A stretch of DNA of 64,000 bases from Streptomyces misionensis. Its GTDB lineage: Bacteria; Actinomycetota; Actinomycetes; Streptomycetales; Streptomycetaceae. Below the pieces are notes generated by a model, which was not told where the DNA came from, did no database searches, and worked only from the letters and a program-made list of their open reading frames with translations. A program made the translations under genes and the position numbers. The DNA lies in contig NZ_VOGW01000197.1 of the NCBI RefSeq assembly GCF_007896895.1, forward strand, positions 18,480 to 82,479, in the 5' to 3' direction. Shown here in pieces: positions 7,361-15,236 of the stretch (positions are counted from its first letter, which is position 1; each line of letters begins with the position of its first letter).

Positions 7361-8926
7361 ATGTCCGCGAACGAGGGAACCCGCGCGTACGACGCCGTCA
7401 TCGTGGGCGGCGGCCACAACGGCCTGGTCGCCGCCGCCTATCTGGCCCGGGCCGGGCGCTCCGTGCTGGTGCTGGAGCGACTCGGCCACACCGGCGGGGC
7501 CGCCGTCTCCACCCGGCCGTTCACCGGGGTGGACGCCCGCCTGTCGCGCTACTCCTACCTGGTCAGCCTGCTGCCACCGAAGATCGTGAGCGACCTCGGC
7601 CTCGACTTCCGCGTCCGCACCCGCACCATCTCCTCGTACACCCCCGTCGAACGCGCGGGCCGGCCCACCGGACTGCTGGTCGGTGGCGGCGCGGAGCGCA
7701 CCCGGGCGGCCTTCGCCCGGCTGACCGGCGGGGAGCGCGAACACGCCGCCTGGCAGCGCTTCTACGGCATGACCGGCCGCGTCGCCCGGCGCGTCTTCCC
7801 GACCCTCACCGAGCCCCTGCCCACCCGGGACGAACTGCGCCGCCGCATCGACGACGAGGCCGCCTGGCGCGCCCTGTTCGAGGAGCCGATCGGAGTCGCC
7901 GTGGAGGAGCACTTCGCGGACGACCTGGTGCGGGGCGTGGCGCTCACCGACGCCCTGATCGGCACCTTCGCCGACGCCCACGACCCCTCCCTGGTCCAGA
8001 ACCGCTGCTTCCTCTACCACGTCATCGGCGGCGGCACCGGCGCCTGGGACGTGCCCGTGGGCGGTATGGGCGCCCTCACCGACGCCCTCGCGGCGGCGGC
8101 CCGCGCGGCCGGCGCGGTGCTCGCGACCGGGCACGAGGCGGTCCGGATCGACACCGGCGCCGACGGCGCCGAGGTCGCCTACCGCACCGCCGACGGCGAG
8201 GGCGTCGCGGCCGCCCGGCACGTCCTGGTGGGCGCCTCCCCGCGGGAACTGGCCGCCCTCACCGGCGAGACGCCCCCCGAGCCCGCCGAAGGCGCCCAGC
8301 TCAAGGTCAACATGCTGCTCACCCGGCTGCCGAGGCTCCGCGACCCGGCCGTCGACCCCCGCGAAGCCTTCTCCGGCACCTTCCACGTCGCCGAGGGATA
8401 CGACCAACTGGCCGCCGCCCACGCCCAGGCCGCCGCCGGCGAACTCCCCGCCGTCCCGCCCTGCGAGATCTACTGCCACTCCCTGACCGACCCCACCATC
8501 CTCGGCCCCGAACTCGCCGGACGCGGCCACCAGACCCTCACCCTGTTCGGGCTGCACACCCCGGCCCGGCTCTTCGCCGAGGACAACGACGCGGCGCGCG
8601 AGCGCCTGCTGGCGTCCACCCTCGCCCAGCTCGACGCCCACCTCGCCGAACCCCTCGCCGACTGTCTGGCCACCGACGCCGACGGCCGCCCGTGCATCGA
8701 GGCGAAGACCCCGCTCGACCTGGAGCGGGACCTGCGGCTGCCCGGCGGCAACATCTTCCACCGCCCGCTGTCCTGGCCCTACGTCCAGGAAGGCACGGGC
8801 CGCTGGGGTGTGGAGACCGCGCACCCGCGCGTCCTGCTGTGCGGCGCGGGTGCCGTGCGCGGGGGCGGGGTGAGCGGCGTGCCCGGGCACAACGCGGCGA
8901 TGGCCGTGCTGGAGCAGCAGAACTGA
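7361..8926 (+). CDS. CrtI-like FAD/NAD(P)-dependent oxidoreductase
   Basis: A 521-residue flavoprotein. The dinucleotide-binding motif DAVIVGGGHNGLVAAAYLARAG lies at about residues 11-32, followed by VLVLERLGHTGGAAVST, the usual second strand and FAD-contact segment of phytoene-desaturase-like enzymes. The middle holds GGGTGAWDVPVGGMGALTDAL, also typical. The C-terminus ends with LLCGAGAVRGGGVSGVPGHNAAMAVL, the second FAD-binding motif. No carotenoid genes are nearby, so a true phytoene desaturase is unlikely; these orphan members usually have unknown substrates. The start ATG 7361 has GAAGGA upstream. It shares the divergent palindromic control region with the PfkB kinase. Confidence 0.82.
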   Translation: MSANEGTRAYDAVIVGGGHNGLVAAAYLARAGRSVLVLERLGHTGGAAVSTRPFTGVDARLSRYSYLVSLLPPKIVSDLGLDFRVRTRTISSYTPVERAGRPTGLLVGGGAERTRAAFARLTGGEREHAAWQRFYGMTGRVARRVFPTLTEPLPTRDELRRRIDDEAAWRALFEEPIGVAVEEHFADDLVRGVALTDALIGTFADAHDPSLVQNRCFLYHVIGGGTGAWDVPVGGMGALTDALAAAARAAGAVLATGHEAVRIDTGADGAEVAYRTADGEGVAAARHVLVGASPRELAALTGETPPEPAEGAQLKVNMLLTRLPRLRDPAVDPREAFSGTFHVAEGYDQLAAAHAQAAAGELPAVPPCEIYCHSLTDPTILGPELAGRGHQTLTLFGLHTPARLFAEDNDAARERLLASTLAQLDAHLAEPLADCLATDADGRPCIEAKTPLDLERDLRLPGGNIFHRPLSWPYVQEGTGRWGVETAHPRVLLCGAGAVRGGGVSGVPGHNAAMAVLEQQN

Positions 8927-9258
8927 CGCCGCGTCAGGAAGCCGTTGTCGTCGCGGACGCCGCCGCCTTCGGCGTGCCGCACGACGACCGGGGTGGGGAG
9001 GCGAAGCCCGTGGTGGAACCGGCCGAAGGGCACCCACCGGGACCGGAGCCGGCCGCGGCACCCTCTCGACGGCCGCGCGCACCGGCTCCCAGCGGCCCAC
9101 AGGCGCCGGCTCCGTCGCCGAGCCGCCCCGCGGCCCCGACGGCAAGCTCCCGCACGGCGGCTGTGCGCCCCCTGCCGACCGGGGCGGCCCCGGCCGGTCC
9201 GATCCGCCGGCGTCCCGCTCCTTGACCCGGCCGCCCGGCGGACCGAGGATCGGCGGTC
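8927..9258. other. 332-bp gap, no supported gene
   Basis: Several long frames cross this stretch on both strands, but their translations are Arg/Pro/Ala-rich, lack domains and have no good ribosome sites. It contains the leader of the acyl-CoA ligase, with GAGG about 10 nt before ATG 9259. A decayed gene is possible but I cannot show one. Confidence 0.4.
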
Positions 9259-10758
9259 ATGAGGCACGGACACGGCAGCACGGTCGACGCGATGCTGCGG
9301 CGCAGCGCCCGCCGCACCCCCACCCGGGTCGCGGTGGAGTACGGCGCACGGAGCTGGACGTACGGGGAACTGGACGACGCGGTCTCCCGCGCCGCCGCGC
9401 TGCTGCTGGCCGAGGGCCTCGCCCCCGGCGACCGGGTCGGCGCCTACGGCCACAACTCGGACGCCTATCTGATCGCCTTCCTCGGCTGCGCCCGCGCGGG
9501 ACTCGTCCACGTCCCGGTCAACCACCACCTCACCGGCGACGACCTGGCCTACGTCGTCGGCCAGTCCGGCAGCGCCCTGGTACTCGCCGACCCCGGCCTC
9601 GCCGGTCAACTTCCGCCCGACGCACGAGTGTTGCCGCTGCGGGACCGCGACGACTCGTTCCTGACCCGGCTCGCGGCCACCCCGCCGTACGACGGCCCCG
9701 GACCGTCCGCCGAGGACCTGGCGCAGCTGCTGTACACCTCCGGCACGACGGCGCTGCCCAAGGGCGCGATGATGACGCACCGGGCCCTGGTGCACGAGTA
9801 TCTGAGCGCCATCACCGCCCTGGACCTGCGGCCCGGCGACCGCCCCGCGCACGCGCTGCCGCTGTACCACTCGGCGCAGCTGCACGTCTTCCTGCTGCCC
9901 TGCCTCGCGGTCGGCGCGACCAACGTCATCCTGGACGCGCCGGACGGGGACCTGCTGTTCGACCTGATCGAGGCCGGCCGGGTGGACAGCCTGTTCGCGC
10001 CGCCCACCGTGTGGATCGCCCTGGCCAACCGGCACGACTTCGCCACCCGGGACCTCGGCGGGCTGCGCAAGGCGTACTACGGCGCCTCCATCATGCCCGT
10101 GCCCGTCCTGGAGCGGCTGCGCGCGCGGCTGCCGGACCTCGCCCTCTACAACTGCTTCGGGCAGAGCGAGATCGGCCCGCTCGCCACGGTCCTCGGCCCC
10201 GCCGAGCACGAGGGCCGCCTGGACTCCTGCGGGCGCCCGGTGCTCTTCGTGGAGGCACGAGTGGTCGACGAACGCGGGGAAGAGGTGCCTGACGGCACCA
10301 CGGGCGAGATCGTCTACCGCTCACCGCAGTTGTGCGAGGGCTACTGGGGCAAGCCCGAGGAGACCGAGGAGGCCTTCCGGGACGGCTGGTTCCACTCCGG
10401 CGACCTCGCCGTCCGGGACGCCGACGGCTGCTTCACCATCGTCGACCGGGTGAAGGACGTCATCAACTCCGGTGGCGTCCTGGTGGCTTCACGCCAGGTC
10501 GAGGACGCCCTCTACACCCATGAGGCGGTGGCGGAGGCCGCCGTGATCGGCCTGCCCGACGAACGGTGGATCGAGGCCGTCACGGCGGTCGTCGTCCCGC
10601 GCGGCGAGGTGACGGAGGAGCAACTCATCGCGCACGTACGGGAGAAGCTGCCGTCCTTCAAGGCGCCCAAGCGGATCCTGTTCGTGACCGCGCTGCCCCG
10701 CAACGCCAGCGGGAAGATCCTCAAGCGCGACCTGCGGGACCGCTTCGGGCGGACCTGA
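9259..10758 (+). CDS. Acyl-CoA synthetase (AMP-dependent ligase, ANL superfamily)
   Basis: A 499-residue enzyme expected to activate a carboxylic acid as acyl-AMP and then acyl-CoA. The P-loop-like A3 motif YTSGTTALPKGAMMTH is at about residues 162-177. YNCFGQSEIGPLATV (A5) is near 297, followed by the A7 aspartate in WFHSGDLAVRDADG and the hinge/A8 region VDRVKDVINSGGVLVASRQVEDAL. The A10 lysine is in PRNASGKILKRDLRDRF at the C-terminus. Length suits medium- or long-chain fatty acyl-CoA ligases, but the chain length and substrate cannot be read. It faces PaaK across a shared terminator. Confidence 0.9.
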   Translation: MRHGHGSTVDAMLRRSARRTPTRVAVEYGARSWTYGELDDAVSRAAALLLAEGLAPGDRVGAYGHNSDAYLIAFLGCARAGLVHVPVNHHLTGDDLAYVVGQSGSALVLADPGLAGQLPPDARVLPLRDRDDSFLTRLAATPPYDGPGPSAEDLAQLLYTSGTTALPKGAMMTHRALVHEYLSAITALDLRPGDRPAHALPLYHSAQLHVFLLPCLAVGATNVILDAPDGDLLFDLIEAGRVDSLFAPPTVWIALANRHDFATRDLGGLRKAYYGASIMPVPVLERLRARLPDLALYNCFGQSEIGPLATVLGPAEHEGRLDSCGRPVLFVEARVVDERGEEVPDGTTGEIVYRSPQLCEGYWGKPEETEEAFRDGWFHSGDLAVRDADGCFTIVDRVKDVINSGGVLVASRQVEDALYTHEAVAEAAVIGLPDERWIEAVTAVVVPRGEVTEEQLIAHVREKLPSFKAPKRILFVTALPRNASGKILKRDLRDRFGRT

Positions 10759-10785
10759 GACCGGCCCGCCCGGCCTTGGGGCCTC

Positions 10786-10817
10786 TCGTTTGGATCATGC
10801 CGGGCTGATCCAAACGA
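10786..10817. terminator. Bidirectional hairpin between the two CoA ligases
   Basis: Perfect 12-bp arms TCGTTTGGATCA (10786-10797) and TGATCCAAACGA (10806-10817) flank an 8-nt loop. It stands between convergent genes ending at 10758 and 10824. The relatively AT-rich stem is unusual for a terminator here, so a protein-binding role is an alternative. Confidence 0.7.
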
Positions 10818-10823
10818 AAGACC

Positions 10824-12134
10824 CTAGCCCTGCCCGGCCTCGCGCGGCCGCAGGTCCACGATGCGGCGGATCTTGCCGACCGAGCGCTCCAGGGACTCCG
10901 GCTCCACGATCTCCACGTCCACCGAGACACCGATGCCGTTCTTCACCTCGGTCGCGATGGACCGGACCGCGGCCTCCCGCGCCTCCGGGGTGGCGCCCGG
11001 GCGGGCCTCGGCGCGCACGGTGAGCGAGTCCATCCGGCCCTCCCGCGTCAGCCGCAGCTGGAAGTGCGGCGCCACCCCGGGCGTGCGCAGCACGATCTCC
11101 TCGATCTGCGTGGGGAACAGATTGACCCCGCGCAGGATCACCAGGTCGTCGCTGCGCCCCGAGATCTTCTCCATCCGCCGGAACACCCGGGCGGTACCGG
11201 GCAGCAGCCGGGTCAGGTCCCGGGTCCGGTACCGGACGATCGGCATGGCCTCCTTGGTCAGCGAGGTGAACACCAGCTCGCCCCGCTCGCCCTCCGGCAG
11301 CACCTCGCCGGTGATCGGGTCGACCACCTCCGGGTAGAAGTGGTCCTCCCAGACGGTCAGCCCGTCCTTGGTCTCCACGCACTCCTGGGCCACCCCGGGG
11401 CCGACCACCTCGGACAGTCCGTAGATGTCCACGGCGTCGATCGCGAACCGCTCCTCGATCTCCCGCCGCATCTGCTCGGTCCAGGGCTCGGCCCCGAAGA
11501 TCCCCACCCGCAGCGCCGTCTGGCGCGGGTCCACGCCCTGGCGCTCGAACTCGTCCAGGAGCGTCAGCATGTAGGAGGGCGTCACCATGATCACGGCCGG
11601 TTCCAGGTCCTGGATCAGCCGCACCTGCCGGGCGGTCATCCCGCCGGACGCCGGGACGACCGTACAGCCCAGGCGCTCCGCCCCGTAGTGGGCGCCCAGG
11701 CCCCCGGTGAACAGCCCGTACCCGTACGCCACGTGCACCACGTCGCCGGGGCGCCCGCCGGCCGCCCGGATGGAGCGGGCCACCATGTCGGCCCACATGG
11801 ACAGGTCGTTGTCGGTGTACCCGACCAGGGTGGGCAGCCCGGTCGTCCCGCTGGAGGCGTGCAGCCGGCGGACGCGCTCCCGGGGCACGGCGAACATCCC
11901 GTAGGGGTAGTTCGCCCGCAGGTCCGCCTTGGTGGTGAAGGGGAAGCGGGCGAGATCCGCGAGCGACCGGCAGTCCTCCGGGCGGACCCCCGCCTTGTCG
12001 AAGGACTCCCGGTAGAACGGCACGTGCTCGTACGCGTGCCGCAGCGAGGCGCGCAGCCGCTCCAGCTGAAGCGTCCGCAACTCCTCGGGGCCGAGCCGTT
12101 CGCCCGCGTCGAGCAGATCCCTCGCATCCGCCAT
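10824..12134 (-). CDS. paaK: Phenylacetate-CoA ligase PaaK
   Basis: A 436-residue AMP-forming ligase that converts phenylacetate, ATP and CoA into phenylacetyl-CoA, the first step of aerobic phenylacetate breakdown. The start shows DAGERLGPEELRTLQLERLRASLRHAYEHVPFYRE, a typical PaaK N-terminus. The adenylation motif HASSGTTGLPTLVGYT is at about residues 92-107, the conserved IYGLSEVVGPGVAQEC near 238, and TRDLTRLLPG, RRMEKISGRSDDLVILRGVNLFPTQIEE in the C-terminal part. ATG 12134 has AAGGAG 8 nt upstream; a GTG six nt earlier is too close to that site. No other paa genes lie in this window. A TetR-like inverted repeat is upstream. Confidence 0.93.
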   Translation of the reverse strand: MADARDLLDAGERLGPEELRTLQLERLRASLRHAYEHVPFYRESFDKAGVRPEDCRSLADLARFPFTTKADLRANYPYGMFAVPRERVRRLHASSGTTGLPTLVGYTDNDLSMWADMVARSIRAAGGRPGDVVHVAYGYGLFTGGLGAHYGAERLGCTVVPASGGMTARQVRLIQDLEPAVIMVTPSYMLTLLDEFERQGVDPRQTALRVGIFGAEPWTEQMRREIEERFAIDAVDIYGLSEVVGPGVAQECVETKDGLTVWEDHFYPEVVDPITGEVLPEGERGELVFTSLTKEAMPIVRYRTRDLTRLLPGTARVFRRMEKISGRSDDLVILRGVNLFPTQIEEIVLRTPGVAPHFQLRLTREGRMDSLTVRAEARPGATPEAREAAVRSIATEVKNGIGVSVDVEIVEPESLERSVGKIRRIVDLRPREAGQG

Positions 12135-12167
12135 CGGCACGTCTCCTTACCAACCGCACATTCCGGA

Positions 12168-12185
12168 CGACCGATCATTCGGTCG
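12168..12185. promoter_or_regulatory. Inverted repeat upstream of paaK, TetR-type operator candidate
   Basis: Perfect 7-bp arms CGACCGA and TCGGTCG separated by TCAT, 34-51 bp upstream of the paaK start. The ACCGA/TCGGT half-sites resemble those of TetR-family regulators that control phenylacetate and fatty-acid genes. No TetR gene is in the window. Confidence 0.55.
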
Positions 12186-12331
12186 AACTGTTCGGGGCCA
12201 GTAATTCAGGATCCGGGGGTTTCAGACAAGGGGGCTGCGGAGATTTTCCGGGCCGGACGCGGGACGGCACGGCATGCCGCCCACCGGAAAGGCGTTGCGG
12301 CGGAGCGTCCCGGGCCCCGACCATCGTGTTC

Positions 12332-13225
12332 ATGCCGACCTTCACCACGGCCGACGGCACCCGGCTCGCCCACCACCTGCGGGGCGACGGCGAAACGCTC
12401 GCCGTCCTCCCCGGCGGCCCCATGCGCGCCTCCGCCTACCTCGGGGACCTGGGCGGACTCACCACCCACCGCCGGCTCGCCCTGCTGGACCTGCGGGGCA
12501 CCGGCGACTCCGCGGCGCCGGCCGACCCGGCGACCTACCGCTGCGACCGCATGGTGGCGGACGTGGAGGCCTGGCGCGACCACCTGTCCCTGGACCGCAT
12601 GGACCTGCTCGCCCACTCCGCGGGCGCGGCCGCGGCGATGCTGTACGCGGCGCGCCATCCGCACCGGATCAGGCGCCTGGTCCTGATCACCCCCAACCCG
12701 TCCGCCCTCGGCCTGCGCGCCACCCCGGACGACCGGCTGGCCGCCGCGCGGCTGCGGGCGCACGAGCCGTGGTTCGCCGAGGCGTACCCCGCCTTCCGGG
12801 ACTGGCTCGCCGGCGAGGCGGACTTCGACGAGGTGATCCTGCCGTTCTTCCACGGCCGCTGGGACGACACCGCGAGGGCGCACGCGGCCGCCGAGGAGGC
12901 GCAGACCAACGACGAGGCCGGCGAACGGTACTTCGCCGAGGGCGCCTTCACCCCGGCCGCGACCCGGGCCGCCCTCGCCGAACTGACGGCGCCGGTCCTG
13001 GTGTACGCGGGCGAGTACGACGGCGGGCCGCGCCCCGCGCTCGCCCGCCGCGCCGCCGAGGCCTTCCCGAACGCCGAGGTCACCGTCCAGAGCGGCGCCG
13101 GCCACTACCCCTGGCTGGACGACCCGGACACGTTCCGCGGCCGGATCACGGCCTTCCTCGACCGCACCTCCCCCCGGGCCCGGCCGTCGGGGGAAAAGGC
13201 GACCCCGCCCCGAACCGCCCGCTAG
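12332..13225 (+). CDS. Alpha/beta-hydrolase
   Basis: A 297-residue alpha/beta-hydrolase, probably cytosolic. It has the oxyanion strand VLPGGPMRASAYLGDLG, the DLRGTGDSAAP turn, the nucleophile elbow AHSAGAAAAM with serine near residue 95, and the C-terminal catalytic histidine in GAGHYPWLDDP. A likely acid is in YAGEYDGGP. The fold resembles proline-iminopeptidase-like hydrolases, but the substrate is unknown. ATG 12332 is preferred to GTG 12326. No clear ribosome site is visible and no neighbour suggests a pathway. Confidence 0.83.
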   Translation: MPTFTTADGTRLAHHLRGDGETLAVLPGGPMRASAYLGDLGGLTTHRRLALLDLRGTGDSAAPADPATYRCDRMVADVEAWRDHLSLDRMDLLAHSAGAAAAMLYAARHPHRIRRLVLITPNPSALGLRATPDDRLAAARLRAHEPWFAEAYPAFRDWLAGEADFDEVILPFFHGRWDDTARAHAAAEEAQTNDEAGERYFAEGAFTPAATRAALAELTAPVLVYAGEYDGGPRPALARRAAEAFPNAEVTVQSGAGHYPWLDDPDTFRGRITAFLDRTSPRARPSGEKATPPRTAR

Positions 13226-13591
13226 CGCGCCGACAGCGAGGGCGCCACCTGCGGGGTTCAGGCCGTCCGGGCCATGGCTCGCCGGGGCGCCGCAACGGCC
13301 GCCGATGCGCGCCGACTTGCGCGGCCGTGGTGTCGGACGGGGCGTGCGGCGGGCGTCCGGGTGCCGACCTGCGTCGCGTCCCGCAGGGCTGATTCATGGG
13401 CGGCACCGAGATCCTCCGGGGCGTCCGCGGGGCGCTCGGGCACGCGTCCGGCGGGGCTCGCCGTTCTTCGCCGTGCGGCTGGTGGGCGCCGCGCCGCCGG
13501 AGCGCCGAACGTCCTCCCCACGTGGGCTGTCGGGCACCGGGAGCGGTCGCTAGGCTGAGCCGCGCACGACGACACCGGGAGGAGCACGGAC
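13226..13591. other. 366-bp gap, no supported gene
   Basis: Overlapping frames on both strands translate to low-complexity Arg/Ala/Pro sequence without domains. The end holds the leader of the DUF397 gene with GGAGGAG before GTG 13592. I see no repeat or RNA gene. Confidence 0.4.
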
Positions 13592-13834
13592 GTGGCCGAC
13601 AGCACCACCCAGCAGCAGCCGCTCGTGGGCTGGGACAAGCCGAACCTGGACCTCAGCAAGGCCGAGTGGCAGTCCAGCAGCCGAGGTCTGGGCGATGTCC
13701 AGATCGCCTTCGTCGAGGGCTTCATCGCGATGCGCAACAGCGACCGCCCGGAGAGCCCCTCCCTGATCTTCACCCCCGCCGAGTGGGGCGCCTTCGTCTC
13801 CGGGGCGCGCGAGGGCGAGTTCGACCTGACCTGA
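13592..13834 (+). CDS. DUF397 domain small protein
   Basis: An 80-residue protein starting at GTG 13592, with GGGAGGAG about 8 nt upstream. LSKAEWQSSSRGLGDVQIAFVEGFIAMRNSDRPESPSLIFTPAEWGAFVSGAREGEFD matches the DUF397 pattern: a W-S-S start, a central VEVA-like strand, the R-[DN]-S turn and the FT-x-x-EW-x-x-F-[VL]-x-G end. These proteins are usually partners of an XRE-family regulator encoded next door, as in the Streptomyces WhiJ-like systems. Here no XRE gene is adjacent, so it is an orphan. It ends 2 nt from the convergent MarR gene. Confidence 0.82.
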   Translation: MADSTTQQQPLVGWDKPNLDLSKAEWQSSSRGLGDVQIAFVEGFIAMRNSDRPESPSLIFTPAEWGAFVSGAREGEFDLT

Positions 13835-13836
13835 AC

Positions 13837-14262
13837 CTACCTGGCCGTCAGGCGCGCGGTCAGACGCGACAGCAGGGGCAGCGCCGCCGCGAGCGTCTCC
13901 CGCTCTTCGCGGTCGAGGACTTCGCCGATCGCGGCGCCGAGAGAGGCCGCACGCCTTCGGCGCTCCTCGGCCAGCCGGCCGCTCCCCGCCGGTGTGAGGT
14001 GGAGCAGGAGCTTGCGCCCGTCACGGGGGTGGGCCTCCGCGCGCACCAGGCCCTGCCCGAGGAGTTCCTTGACCGCCTTGGCGGCCGACTGGTGGCTGAC
14101 TCGCCGCTGTTGTGCGATGTCGGCGGTGGTCAGCGGGCCGCCGCGGTCCAGGTAGCCCAGGACGGCGGCCTCGCCGGGTGGCATCGTGTCGGCGGTGCGC
14201 ACGGCGCGCACGAGCTGCCCGACGGTCAACCGGAGTTCTTCGGCCAGTGCGTCGTCGTCCAT
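13837..14262 (-). CDS. MarR-family transcriptional regulator
   Basis: A 141-residue winged-helix regulator. The DNA-binding part runs MPPGEAAVLGYLDRGGPLTTADIAQQRRVSHQSAAKAVKELLGQGLVRAEAHPRDGRKLLLHLTPAG at about residues 27-95, with the wing DPRDGR-type motif intact as HPRDGRK. Terminal helices would form the dimer interface. ATG 14262 has GGAAAGGA upstream; a longer frame to 14304 is unlikely. It is divergent from the metallo-beta-lactamase-fold gene, with TTGTAGA-type repeats between them, so autorepression and control of that neighbour are likely. Confidence 0.87.
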   Translation of the reverse strand: MDDDALAEELRLTVGQLVRAVRTADTMPPGEAAVLGYLDRGGPLTTADIAQQRRVSHQSAAKAVKELLGQGLVRAEAHPRDGRKLLLHLTPAGSGRLAEERRRRAASLGAAIGEVLDREERETLAAALPLLSRLTARLTAR

Positions 14263-14386
14263 GGCCCCGCCGTCCTTTCCCGCATGGAGCGCCAAACTGT
14301 ACACCTCGGGTGCACACTTTTCCGCGCCGGACGAAGGCGGGCGAAGGTGTGCCCGGTCGCGTCGACGGGGATCGGTGTGCGCTCAT

Positions 14387-14422
14387 TATCTACAATCAAG
14401 TTGTACAGTCTGGTTGTAGATA
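14387..14422. promoter_or_regulatory. Inverted repeat, probable MarR operator
   Basis: Perfect 9-bp arms TATCTACAA (14387-14395) and TTGTAGATA (14414-14422) flank 18 bp holding a third TTGTACA half-site at 14401. The TTGTA half-sites and AT-rich content mark it off from its surroundings. It sits 25-60 bp before the hydrolase start and probably overlaps its promoter. Confidence 0.72.
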
Positions 14423-14446
14423 TTCCCCGGGTCGGGAGAGGACCCC

Positions 14447-15100
14447 ATGAAGCTCACCAAGCACGCCCACGCCTGCGTCACGCTCGAAAAGGGCGACACC
14501 CGCCTGGTCATCGACCCCGGCACCTTCACTCCGGAGGCGGCCGAAGCCGTCGCCCGCGCGCACGCCGTCCTGATCACCCATGAACACTTCGACCACTTCG
14601 ACGAAAAGCTCGTCGCCGCCGCGCTCGAAGCCCGGCCCGGGCTGCACGTCTACGGCACAGCCGCCGTCGCGGCCGCCCTCGGCGGCCATGGCGGGCACGG
14701 TGGCCGCGTCCACGCCGTCGCCGCGGGCGACACCTTCCGCGTCGGCGCCCTCACCGCCACCGTCCACGGCCACCGCCACGCGCCGATCCACGCCGACATC
14801 CCGTGCCCCGACAACGTCGGCTACCTCCTCGACGACGGAGCCGTCTACCACCCCGGCGACGCCTACTTCGTGCCCGACGCCCCCGTCCGCACCCTCCTGC
14901 TCCCGACCAGCGGCCCATGGACCAAGCTCGGTGAAGCCGCCGACTTCGTCCGCGCCGTCGAGCCCGAGCGCGTCATCCAGATCCACGAACTCATGCTCAG
15001 TGAACTCGGCCGGCGGTCCACCGCCGATCTCCTCGGCGAGAAGGGCCTGACCGGCCTTCCGATCGAACGCCCGGAGCCCGGCACCACCGTCGAGCCGTAG
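14447..15100 (+). CDS. UlaG-like metallo-beta-lactamase-fold hydrolase
   Basis: A 217-residue metal-dependent hydrolase. The metal-binding motif ITHEHFDHFDEK (H-x-E/H-x-D-H) is at about residues 43-54, further His ligands are in VHGHRHAPIH and DNVGYLLDDGAVYHPGDAYF, and a late His in IQIHELMLSELG. The start KLTKHAHACVTLEKGDTRLVIDPGTF is that of the UlaG-like, lactonase-type branch. Likely cytosolic; the substrate is unknown. The divergent MarR regulator and its operator suggest induction by a small molecule that this enzyme may handle. Confidence 0.85.
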   Translation: MKLTKHAHACVTLEKGDTRLVIDPGTFTPEAAEAVARAHAVLITHEHFDHFDEKLVAAALEARPGLHVYGTAAVAAALGGHGGHGGRVHAVAAGDTFRVGALTATVHGHRHAPIHADIPCPDNVGYLLDDGAVYHPGDAYFVPDAPVRTLLLPTSGPWTKLGEAADFVRAVEPERVIQIHELMLSELGRRSTADLLGEKGLTGLPIERPEPGTTVEP

Positions 15101-15236
15101 GCCGCCGGACCCCGGGGAGCGTGCGCTCCGCGGCCCTGCGCACCGGCGACCCTCGCCCCTCTCGGTGCGCCGCCGGGGCCGGTGCCTGAGAGGCTGGTCC
15201 CGACAACGGAAGGTCGCGTTCCGGAGGTGAGGAAGC

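Noticed and set aside
7361..8926. Phytoene desaturase of a carotenoid cluster
   Set aside because: The fold fits, but no other carotenoid gene is in the window, so a specific role was not assigned.
8934..9323. Minus-strand frame in the gap before the acyl-CoA ligase
   Set aside because: Overlaps the ligase start, has no ribosome site and its translation is low-complexity Gly/Arg/Ala sequence.
10786..10817. LacI- or TetR-type operator instead of terminator
   Set aside because: The long palindrome lies between two stops and far from either start, so termination is more likely, although its AT content was noted.
13258..13773. Minus-strand frame across the gap and the DUF397 gene
   Set aside because: Opposite a well-supported DUF397 gene and with no domain; considered as a lost XRE partner but shows no helix-turn-helix.
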